Assembly: GCA_036653755.1 (NCBI GenBank)
Contig: JAVVTJ010000053.1
Location: 1 to 6,649, forward strand
Origin: RGIG5057 sp036653755
Lineage (GTDB): Bacteria; Bacillota; Clostridia; TANB77; CAG-465
Length of the DNA: 6,649 bases
Direction: 5' to 3'
Translations under genes and position numbers: made by a program
Shown: in pieces, positions 1 through 5,228 of the stretch
Position numbering within the stretch: the first letter of the stretch is position 1
How the letters are laid out: every line of letters begins with the position of its first letter
The notes under the pieces: model-generated
Told to the model about the DNA's origin: nothing
The model's database searches: none
The model's input: only the letters and a program-made list of their open reading frames with translations

Positions 1-2
1 AA

Positions 3-380
3 GAAATTTCAAAAACTTTATTAATTAGTTATATTGAAATATTTAAACATTTAGATATATTATATATAGAATCTAATTTTATAAATAAAGATTTTATAAA
101 ATTAATAAATAATATAAATAAAGAATATGGAACTAGTATAGCTTTTATTAAAGATTTTGATTTAAAAAGATATGATATATATTTAGTATTTAATAATGTT
201 GATTTATCTAATTATTTATTAAATAAAAAAAGTAAATATATTAATTTAATAAATTCAGATAATGATATATATAGTAAAGAATATTTAATTTATAAAAAAT
301 ATGAAAATGAATTAATAAATACAGATAGGTATAGCAAAACTAAAATAGGAAAGGGTATAATAAATTTACTTGACATATAG
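3..380 (+). CDS. C-terminal 125 residues of an unrecognised protein (5' end outside window)
   Basis: A reading frame is open from the left edge to a TAG at 378-380, with no stop for 125 codons, although the other two forward frames stop within the first 30 bases. That is notable in such AT-rich DNA. I do not recognise the protein. By eye it alternates strand-like hydrophobic runs (LDILYIES near residue 18, SIAFIKD near 45, DIYLVFNNVD near 57, KYINLINS near 77) with charged helical stretches, and ends in GKGIINLLDI. This would fit a Rossmann-like alpha/beta domain, but that is inference. In many clostridia the gene before greA is dusB, a tRNA-dihydrouridine synthase; this tail does not look like the DusB C-terminus. 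It is rich in Asn, Ile, Lys and Tyr, as expected from the base composition. The stop lies 39 nt before greA with no terminator between them, so read-through into greA is possible. Confidence 0.6.
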   Translation, partial: EISKTLLISYIEIFKHLDILYIESNFINKDFIKLINNINKEYGTSIAFIKDFDLKRYDIYLVFNNVDLSNYLLNKKSKYINLINSDNDIYSKEYLIYKKYENELINTDRYSKTKIGKGIINLLDI

Positions 381-388
381 TGTATAAT
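370..388 (+). promoter_or_regulatory. Promoter-like boxes before greA with abnormal spacing
   Basis: A perfect TTGACA lies at 370-375 and a perfect TATAAT at 383-388, both just before the greA ribosome binding site. They are only 7 bp apart instead of 16-18, so they cannot act together as one normal sigma-A promoter. Taken alone, TATAAT at 383-388 has no recognisable -35 box 16-18 bp upstream, and TTGACA has no good -10 box 17 bp downstream. One of them may be part of a weak promoter for greA. The TTGACA box overlaps the stop codon of the upstream gene. Confidence is low that this is a working promoter as drawn. Confidence 0.3.
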
Positions 389-419
389 GTAAAAGTTAAA
401 ATTTAAGGAGGAAAATAAA

Positions 420-899
420 ATGGAAGAAAGACAAATTGTTTTAACAGAAGATGGATATAAAAAATTAGAAGATGAACTTGCGTATTTAAAAGGTCCTAAA
501 AAAATGGAAGTAGCTGAAAGAATTAAAATAGCTAGAGATTTTGGGGATATTTCTGAAAATTCTGAATATGATGAAGCAAAAAATGAACAAGCTTTATTAG
601 AAGCAAAAATTATAGAAACAGAAAATACATTACGTTTAGCTAAAGTAGTAGATGATGATGATGTATCTACAAGAATGGTAGGAGTTGGCACAAAAGTAAA
701 AGTATTTGATTATGAATTTGAAGAAGAGATAGAATATAGTATAGTTGGTGCTGCTGAAGTAAATTTAGAAAAAGGTAAAATTTCTAATGAATCTCCAGTA
801 GGAAAAGCATTAATTGGTCAAAAAAAAGGTCAAGATGTTTTTGTTGAAACACCTGGTGGACTTGTAAAATATAAAATTGTATCAATAGTTAGAATATAA
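420..899 (+). CDS. greA: Transcription elongation factor GreA
   Basis: GreA enters the secondary channel of RNA polymerase and stimulates cleavage of the 3' RNA end in backtracked complexes, so transcription can restart. The 159 residues match the usual family length (about 158). Residues 1-77 form the antiparallel coiled-coil finger. The tip carries the signature DISENSEYDEAK (43-54), in which D43 and E46 are the acidic residues that help hold the catalytic metal. Residues about 82-159 form the FKBP-like domain, with the second signature SPVGKALIG at 125-133. The ATG at 420 follows AAGGAGG (405-411) by 8 nt, an excellent ribosome binding site, and the protein begins directly with the conserved finger. 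The gene is followed by lysS after 37 nt without a terminator, the usual clostridial pair. Nothing is missing or unusual in the protein; the promoter upstream is uncertain. Confidence 0.97.
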   Translation: MEERQIVLTEDGYKKLEDELAYLKGPKKMEVAERIKIARDFGDISENSEYDEAKNEQALLEAKIIETENTLRLAKVVDDDDVSTRMVGVGTKVKVFDYEFEEEIEYSIVGAAEVNLEKGKISNESPVGKALIGQKKGQDVFVETPGGLVKYKIVSIVRI

Positions 900-936
900 T
901 TTATTTGTTATAAATAATGAAAGGATGTAGATTATT

Positions 937-2436
937 ATGGAGAATAATATAGATGAGCAAGATATTACAATTGAAGATTATAACAAGCTTATGGAGGTCA
1001 GAATAGAAAAATTAAAAGAACTACAAAGTAATAATAAAGATCCGTTTTATATTACTAAATGTGAAATAACTGATTTTACCGAAGATGTAAAAGAAAATTT
1101 TACTGATGGTAGTGAAGTAAAAGTAAAAATGGCTGGTAGGATTATGTCTAAAAGAGCTATGGGAAAAGCATCATTTTGCGATATTCAAGATAGCAAAGGT
1201 AGAATTCAGTTATATATAAGAGCTGATATGATAGGTTTAGAATCATATGAAGATTTTAAAAAATATGATATAGGTGATATTATATATATTTCTGGAATTG
1301 TATTTAAAACGCATATGGGTGAAGTATCTATAAAATTAGATTCTTGTACATTAGTATCTAAATCTTTAAGACCCTTACCTGAAAAATGGCATGGATTAAA
1401 AGATGTTGATTTAAGATATAGACAAAGATCGGTTGATTTAATTGTAAATTCAGATGTAAAAGAAACTTTTATTAAAAGAAGTAAAATAATTAAATCAATG
1501 AGACAGTATTTAGAATCAAAAGGATATTTAGAAGTGGAAACTCCAATGCTTAATGTAATAGCAGGAGGAGCTGCTGCTAAACCATTTGAAACATATCATA
1601 ATGCTTTAGATTTAGATTTATATTTAAGAATTGCTCCTGAGTTATATTTAAAAAGATTAATAATAGGTGGATTTGATAAAGTATATGAAATAGGTAAAAA
1701 TTTCAGAAATGAAGGTATTGATATAAAACATAATCCTGAATTTACTAATATGGAATTATATTCTGCTTATGATGATTATAATGATATGATGAATATAACA
1801 GAAGATATGGTTAAGTATATATCAAGAGAAGTTTTAGGAACTGAAAAAATAAATTATCAAGGACAAGAAATAGATTTGTCAGGTAATTGGAAAAAACTTA
1901 CTATGATTGAATCTATAAAAAATGTTACAAATGTTGATTTTGACACAATACATACAGATAAAGAAGCATATGAAGCAGGTAAAAAATTAAAACTTGATAT
2001 AAAAGAAGATGCCAAAAGAGGAGATATTATAAATTTAGCATTTGAAGAATATGTAGAAGAAACATTAATTCAACCTACATTTATAATTGATTATCCTGTA
2101 GAAGTTTCACCACTTACAAAAAGAAGAAAAGATAAACCTGAATTAGTTGAAAGATTTGAAGTTTTTATAGGTGGAAGAGAATATGGAAATGCATATTCTG
2201 AGCTTAATGATCCTATTGATCAAAAAGACAGATTTGATGCTCAAATGATAGAAAGAGAAGCAGGTAATGAAGAAGCAAATATGCAAGATGATGAATTTTT
2301 AACAGCTCTTGAATATGGTATGCCTCCTACAGGAGGACTTGGAATAGGACTTGATAGATTAATAATGTTACTTACTGATTCAGCATCAATTAGAGATATA
2401 TTATTCTTTCCAACAATGAAACCATTACCTAGATAA
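937..2436 (+). CDS. lysS: Lysyl-tRNA synthetase, class II
   Basis: This cytoplasmic enzyme joins lysine to tRNA-Lys using ATP. At 499 residues it has the usual length of bacterial class II LysRS. The N-terminal part (about 60-155) is the OB-fold anticodon-binding domain; the catalytic core follows. Motif 1 is around 184-205 and ends in VETPML (200-205). Motif 2 contains FRNEGID (256-262) followed by HNPEFTNMEL (265-274), which includes the ATP-contacting Arg257 and Glu259. Motif 3 is GGLGIGLDR (466-474) with Arg474. The signature AGGAAAKPF, which places the substrate-binding region, follows motif 1. The ATG at 937 is preceded by AAGGAT at 921-926 with a 10-nt gap, a weaker site than its neighbours have. 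The gene probably shares a transcript with greA. No T-box or other leader fits in the 37-nt gap, so expression here should follow greA rather than a lysine signal of its own. Confidence 0.97.
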   Translation: MENNIDEQDITIEDYNKLMEVRIEKLKELQSNNKDPFYITKCEITDFTEDVKENFTDGSEVKVKMAGRIMSKRAMGKASFCDIQDSKGRIQLYIRADMIGLESYEDFKKYDIGDIIYISGIVFKTHMGEVSIKLDSCTLVSKSLRPLPEKWHGLKDVDLRYRQRSVDLIVNSDVKETFIKRSKIIKSMRQYLESKGYLEVETPMLNVIAGGAAAKPFETYHNALDLDLYLRIAPELYLKRLIIGGFDKVYEIGKNFRNEGIDIKHNPEFTNMELYSAYDDYNDMMNITEDMVKYISREVLGTEKINYQGQEIDLSGNWKKLTMIESIKNVTNVDFDTIHTDKEAYEAGKKLKLDIKEDAKRGDIINLAFEEYVEETLIQPTFIIDYPVEVSPLTKRRKDKPELVERFEVFIGGREYGNAYSELNDPIDQKDRFDAQMIEREAGNEEANMQDDEFLTALEYGMPPTGGLGIGLDRLIMLLTDSASIRDILFFPTMKPLPR

Positions 2437-2454
2437 ATTAATTTTCTTATTATT

Positions 2455-2488
2455 TATATATTAGTATATATTTTATTTAAAATATTTT
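2455..2488 (+). terminator. Weak AT-only hairpins after lysS
   Basis: Two short hairpins made only of A-T pairs lie here. TATATA (2455-2460) pairs with 2465-2470 around a TTAG loop and is followed by TTTT. ATATTTT (2468-2474) pairs with AAAATAT (2479-2485) around an ATTT loop. They overlap, so only one can form at a time. Without G-C pairs they are poor terminators, and chance could produce them at this base composition. Some lysS transcripts may therefore continue into spoVT. Confidence 0.2.
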
Positions 2489-2515
2489 GGATAATAACAT
2501 AATAAATGGTAATAA
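2487..2515 (+). promoter_or_regulatory. Possible weak promoter elements before spoVT
   Basis: In Bacillus subtilis spoVT is transcribed by the forespore factor sigma-G, whose -10 box resembles CATAMTA. CATAATA occurs here at 2498-2504, but I see no matching sigma-G -35 box 17-18 bp upstream. An alternative sigma-A reading is TTGGAT (2487-2492), 17 bp, TAATAA (2510-2515), which matches consensus poorly. Either would place the start of transcription just before the ribosome binding site at 2530. The sequence does not decide between them, and chance matches are common in DNA this AT-rich. Confidence 0.2.
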
Positions 2516-2529
2516 TATATATAGTAATT

Positions 2530-2534
2530 GGAGG
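2530..2534 (+). promoter_or_regulatory. Ribosome binding site fixing the spoVT start
   Basis: GGAGG lies 6 nt before the ATG at 2541. The same frame can be extended upstream to a TTG at 2487, but that codon has no ribosome binding site and the added 18 residues (beginning DNNIINGNN) do not belong to the family. The start at 2541 gives the family N-terminus MKATGIVRKIDDLGR. Confidence 0.85.
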
Positions 2535-2540
2535 TATTTT

Positions 2541-3089
2541 ATGAAAGCCACTGGAATTGTAAGAAAAATTGATGATTTAGGTAGGATTGTTATTCCAAAA
2601 GAAATTAGAAAAGCATTAAGAATAAGAATTGGAGATCCATTAGAAATATATGTAGAAAGAAATGGCGAAATTATATTAAAAAAATATAAACCTTTAGGAG
2701 ATTTACTTAGTATATGTGAACAATATGCAGAAGCTTTATTTAAAACAACAGGTTTTACATGTTGTATAAGTGATATGGAAAACATAATTGCTGCATCTGG
2801 TAATTCAAATAAAGATTATTTAGATAAAGAATTAAGTAATGAAGTTATTAATATTATGGAAGATAGAAATATTTGGTTTAATAAAAATATGTTATCAAAA
2901 AATATTATACAAATTGAAAAATCGTTGCCTAAATATACAGCTGAAATAATATCACCTATTATATGTGATGGAGATGCTATAGGAACAGTTATTTTATTTT
3001 CAAGTGAATATGGTAAAAAAATAACTGATGTAGAAATTAAATTAGTGCAATCTGCTTCTATATTTTTAGGAGTGCAGATGGGACAATAA
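2541..3089 (+). CDS. spoVT: Stage V sporulation protein T (AbrB-type regulator)
   Basis: SpoVT is a DNA-binding regulator that tunes forespore gene expression late in sporulation, under sigma-G control in Bacillus. The protein has 182 residues, close to the 178 of B. subtilis SpoVT. Residues 1-50 are the AbrB/SpoVT swapped-hairpin DNA-binding domain, with the conserved run GIVRKIDDLGRIVIPKEIRK (5-24) and the GDPLEIYV strand. Residues about 55-180 form the GAF-like sensor domain, recognisable from YAEALF, the SG(N/S)SNKDYL-like segment (AASGNSNKDYL), ISPIICDGDAIGTVILFS and the C-terminal helix ending QMGQ. The GAF domain separates SpoVT from shorter AbrB and Abh proteins. It sits 104 nt after lysS with no strong terminator before it, so it could be co-transcribed with greA-lysS in addition to a promoter of its own. 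Two terminator candidates follow it. Its presence implies an endospore-forming lineage, though spore formation itself cannot be shown here. Confidence 0.93.
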   Translation: MKATGIVRKIDDLGRIVIPKEIRKALRIRIGDPLEIYVERNGEIILKKYKPLGDLLSICEQYAEALFKTTGFTCCISDMENIIAASGNSNKDYLDKELSNEVINIMEDRNIWFNKNMLSKNIIQIEKSLPKYTAEIISPIICDGDAIGTVILFSSEYGKKITDVEIKLVQSASIFLGVQMGQ

Positions 3090-3096
3090 TAAATAT

Positions 3097-3129
3097 AAAT
3101 AGTAAGTACATAAGTATTTACTATTTTTT
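3097..3129 (+). terminator. Intrinsic terminator after spoVT
   Basis: A 13-bp stem pairs 3097-3109 with 3114-3126 around a four-base ATAA loop, with one G-U pair (3106/3117). Six Ts (3124-3129) end the stem and run past it. It begins 7 nt after the spoVT stop. Stem length, small loop and T run all fit a Rho-independent terminator, although only four pairs are G-C or G-U. Confidence 0.75.
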
Positions 3130-3138
3130 CGTATATAT

Positions 3139-3175
3139 ATAACTTTAAATTTTGTTTGAAGTTATTTCTTTTTTT
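3139..3175 (+). terminator. Second candidate terminator in tandem
   Basis: An 11-bp stem pairs 3139-3149 with 3155-3165 around a TTTTG loop, including one G-U pair and one G-C pair. It is followed by a T-rich tract (3165-3175) broken by a single C. It lies 9 nt beyond the first terminator and could back it up, or contribute to a leader structure of an upstream-initiated tig transcript. It is weaker than the first. Confidence 0.5.
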
Positions 3176-3177
3176 GT

Positions 3178-3186
3178 GAGTGCTAA
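3178..3186 (+). promoter_or_regulatory. Half-site of the HrcA operator (CIRCE)
   Basis: GAGTGCTAA is an exact match to the right arm of CIRCE (TTAGCACTC-N9-GAGTGCTAA), the operator bound by the heat-shock repressor HrcA. The matching left arm should lie at 3160-3168, but the sequence there agrees at only two of nine bases. It is therefore a half-site, possibly a decayed operator or a chance match. It lies about 67 bp upstream of the -35 box of the tig promoter, farther than a typical CIRCE. Confidence 0.3.
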
Positions 3187-3213
3187 TATATATCTATAAA
3201 AATTAATTTCTTC

Positions 3214-3243
3214 TTGCTAAATTGTGTTAATTTAGTGTAAAAT
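3214..3243 (+). promoter_or_regulatory. Possible secondary tig promoter
   Basis: TTGCTA (3214-3219) and TAAAAT (3238-3243) are 18 bp apart and could form a weak sigma-A promoter upstream of the main one. The 7-bp inverted repeat at 3217-3235 fills its spacer. The boxes match consensus only moderately and AT-rich DNA yields such pairs easily. Confidence 0.25.
3217..3235. repeat. Inverted repeat CTAAATT-N5-AATTTAG
   Basis: Perfect 7-bp arms (3217-3223 and 3229-3235) are separated by GTGTT. The symmetric form and position in the tig upstream region make it a possible protein-binding site. It has no T run after it, so it is not a terminator. Its centre is 38 bp from the centre of the inverted repeat over the main promoter. 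The arms start alike (CTAA) but are not the same sequence. Confidence 0.4.
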
Positions 3244-3244
3244 A

Positions 3245-3272
3245 TTGAAAAACTAATTATTTATGGTATAAT
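3245..3272 (+). promoter_or_regulatory. Sigma-A promoter of tig-clpP-clpX
   Basis: TTGAAA (3245-3250) and TATAAT (3267-3272) are 16 bp apart, and TGG directly before the -10 box gives a perfect extended -10 element. Transcription should begin near 3279, leaving a leader of about 30 nt with the ribosome binding site. No other promoter is evident before clpP or clpX, so this one should serve all three genes. Confidence 0.75.
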
Positions 3273-3276
3273 TAGT
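3252..3276. repeat. Inverted repeat overlapping the tig promoter (candidate operator)
   Basis: ACTAATTAT (3252-3260) and ATAATTAGT (3268-3276) are perfect 9-bp inverted arms separated by 7 nt. Together they cover the spacer and the whole -10 box of the tig promoter. A dimeric protein bound here would block RNA polymerase. The sequence does not match the CIRCE operator of HrcA or the GGTCAAA repeats of CtsR, so the binding protein, if any, is unknown. Confidence 0.45.
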
Positions 3277-3310
3277 AAGTATAAAATTTTAAATAAATGG
3301 AGGAAAAGAA

Positions 3311-4594
3311 ATGAATGTAAAAGTAGAAAAAAAAGAAAATTCAAAAGTACAAATTGAATTTACATTAACAAAGGAAGAGTTTTGTGAAAAATTAGATAAA
3401 GTATTTGCTAAAAACTCAAAAGAATTTAAAATACCTGGATTTAGACCTGGCAAAGCACCAAGAAATGTTATAGAAAAAATGTATGGAGAAGAATCTTTAA
3501 ATTATTCTGTAATAGAAGATACAGTAGATAAGGATTTTAAAGAAGCAGTAGAAAATAATAAATTAGAAGTTGTTTCTAAACCAGAACTTGATGTAAAGCA
3601 AATAGGAAGAGATAAAGATACAATATATACAGTAACTGTATATGTAAAACCTGATGCTATTGTTAAAAAATATAAAGGTTTAGAAGTAGCTAAATTTGAT
3701 AAAAAAGTTACTGATGAAGATATTGAAAAAGATATTGAAGTTGCTAGAGAAAAAAATGCTAGAAGTATTACAATAGATAACAGAGCATTAGAAAATGGTG
3801 ATATTTCAAATATTGATTTTGAAGGATTTGATAATGGAGTAGCTTTTGAAGGTGGTAAAGGTGAAAAGTTTGATTTAACAATAGGAAGTAATCAATTTAT
3901 ACCTGGATTTGAAGAAAAAATGATAGGAATGAAAATAGGTGAAACAAAAGATATAGAAGTAAGTTTTCCTAAAGAATATCATGTTGCACAGTTAGCTGGA
4001 AAACCAGTTGTATTTAAAGTTACATTAAATAGTATTTCTAAAAAAGAATTACCAGAATTAGATAATGAATTTGTAAAAGATATATCAGATTTTGATAATT
4101 TAGCTGATTACAAAAATTCTGTGAAAGAAAAATTAACAAAAAAAATAGAAGCAGAAAATAAAGCTGCAAAAGAAACAGCAGTATTTGATGAATTATTAAA
4201 AAATACCGAAGTTGAAATTCCAGATTCAATGATAGAAGAACAAGCAGAAAATATTGAAAAACAAACTGAACAAGAATTATCAATGCAAGGTATGTCAATT
4301 GATATATATTGTCAATATTTAGGTGTTGATAAAAATGTAATGAAAGCAAACTTTAAAGAGCAAGCTAAAAAAGATGTTAAATTTAGATTAGCTATTGAAG
4401 CAGTTGCTAAATTAGAAACAATTGAAGTAACTGATTCTGAAATAGATACTAAAATTACAGAATTAGTTAAACAATATGGTAAAGAAGATGATACTAATTT
4501 TAAGAATAACGCTAATATAAGACAATATTTAACACAAGAATTAAAACAAGAAAAATTAATTGATTTAATAGTAAATAGTTCAATAGAAAAATAA
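3311..4594 (+). CDS. tig: Trigger factor (ribosome-associated chaperone, prolyl isomerase)
   Basis: Trigger factor docks at the ribosome exit tunnel, shields emerging chains and has peptidyl-prolyl isomerase activity. The protein has 427 residues, the normal length (432 in E. coli). Residues 1-115 form the ribosome-binding domain, with the docking signature GFRPGKAPR at 43-51. The FKBP-type isomerase domain covers about 150-245 and includes FDNGVAFEGG, the IPGFEEKMIGM segment (from 197) and GKPVVFKV. Residues 250-427 form the C-terminal helical chaperone arms, rich in Lys and Glu and with many predicted helices, as is usual. The ATG at 3311 follows GGAGG (3299-3303) by 7 nt and the family N-terminus begins there. 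tig is the first gene of the unit and clpP starts 22 nt after its stop, a pairing very common in bacteria. Confidence 0.97.
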   Translation: MNVKVEKKENSKVQIEFTLTKEEFCEKLDKVFAKNSKEFKIPGFRPGKAPRNVIEKMYGEESLNYSVIEDTVDKDFKEAVENNKLEVVSKPELDVKQIGRDKDTIYTVTVYVKPDAIVKKYKGLEVAKFDKKVTDEDIEKDIEVAREKNARSITIDNRALENGDISNIDFEGFDNGVAFEGGKGEKFDLTIGSNQFIPGFEEKMIGMKIGETKDIEVSFPKEYHVAQLAGKPVVFKVTLNSISKKELPELDNEFVKDISDFDNLADYKNSVKEKLTKKIEAENKAAKETAVFDELLKNTEVEIPDSMIEEQAENIEKQTEQELSMQGMSIDIYCQYLGVDKNVMKANFKEQAKKDVKFRLAIEAVAKLETIEVTDSEIDTKITELVKQYGKEDDTNFKNNANIRQYLTQELKQEKLIDLIVNSSIEK

Positions 4595-4602
4595 TTATAA
4601 TT

Positions 4603-4608
4603 AGGGGG
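4603..4608 (+). promoter_or_regulatory. Atypical ribosome binding site of clpP
   Basis: AGGGGG lies 8 nt before the ATG at 4617, in place of the GGAGG form used by its neighbours. It still offers G-rich pairing to the 16S tail but is a less exact match. A run of five Gs (4604-4608) is conspicuous in DNA this AT-rich. Confidence 0.6.
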
Positions 4609-4616
4609 TAGTTATT

Positions 4617-5225
4617 ATGATGAATAGTTTAGTGCCAATGGTAATAGAACAAACAAGCAAAGGTGAAAGATCATATGATATTTATTCAAGGCTTTTAAAA
4701 GAAAGAATAATATTTTTAAGTGATGAAGTAAATGATGTTACTGCATCTTTAATAATAGCTCAATTGTTATTTTTAGATGCAGAAGATCCAGGAAAAGATA
4801 TATTTTTATATATAAATAGTCCTGGTGGAAGTGTTACAGCTGGTATGGGAATATTTGATACAATGAATTATATTAAATCTGATGTAGCTACAATATGTGT
4901 AGGTATGGCTGCTAGTATGGGTGCATTTTTACTTACTGCTGGAGCAAAAGGTAAAAGATATGCACTTCCTAATTCAACTATAATGATACATCAACCATTA
5001 GGTGGAGCACAAGGTCAAGCAAGTGATATTAAAATTCATACTGAATATTTACTTAAAACAAAAGAAAGATTAAATCAAATTTTAAGTGAAAGAACTGGTA
5101 AACCATTAGAACAAATACAAAAAGATACTGATAGAGATAATTTTTTAACTAGTAATGAAGCTAAGGAATATGGTTTAATTGATGAAGTTATGAATAATAT
5201 TAATGATATAACTAAGGAGAAATAA
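4617..5225 (+). CDS. clpP: ATP-dependent Clp protease proteolytic subunit
   Basis: ClpP forms the barrel of two seven-membered rings in which unfolded proteins are cut; ClpX or another Clp ATPase feeds it. The protein has 202 residues. The serine protease triad is complete: Ser100 within GMAASMGA (96-103), His125 within IMIHQPLGG (122-130) and Asp174 within DTDRDNF (170-176), with the same 25- and 49-residue spacings as E. coli ClpP. The SPGGSVTAG segment (68-76) supplies the oxyanion region. The N-terminus LVPMVIEQTSKGERSYDIYSRLL is typical. Two ATGs in a row (4617 and 4620) leave the start uncertain by one residue; the first is chosen from ribosome-binding-site spacing. There is little or no propeptide. 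Its last codons contain the ribosome binding site of clpX (AAGGAG at 5214-5219), and clpX begins 3 nt after its stop, so the two are probably translationally coupled. Confidence 0.98.
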   Translation: MMNSLVPMVIEQTSKGERSYDIYSRLLKERIIFLSDEVNDVTASLIIAQLLFLDAEDPGKDIFLYINSPGGSVTAGMGIFDTMNYIKSDVATICVGMAASMGAFLLTAGAKGKRYALPNSTIMIHQPLGGAQGQASDIKIHTEYLLKTKERLNQILSERTGKPLEQIQKDTDRDNFLTSNEAKEYGLIDEVMNNINDITKEK

Positions 5226-5228
5226 ATA

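Noticed and set aside
290..691. Reverse-strand open frame of 133 codons opposite the greA start
   Set aside because: It overlaps greA and the upstream gene on the other strand, is rich in Ser, Phe and Ile as expected from the complement of A-rich codons, and shows no family motif.
2487..2540. TTG start extending SpoVT by 18 residues
   Set aside because: It has no ribosome binding site and the added residues are not part of the family; the ATG at 2541 has GGAGG at the right distance and gives the conserved N-terminus.
2477..2785. Reverse-strand open frame of 102 codons opposite spoVT
   Set aside because: It lies across the conserved SpoVT DNA-binding domain and has no recognisable domain; it is the complement of a real gene.
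3090..3310. CtsR operator before tig-clpP-clpX
   Set aside because: I looked for the GGTCAAA tandem heptads or their complement and found none in the gap.
4038..4349. Reverse-strand frame of 103 codons with a membrane-like Leu/Phe/Tyr composition inside tig
   Set aside because: The apparent hydrophobicity comes from the complement of Lys-, Glu- and Asn-rich codons of trigger factor; no membrane protein is supported.
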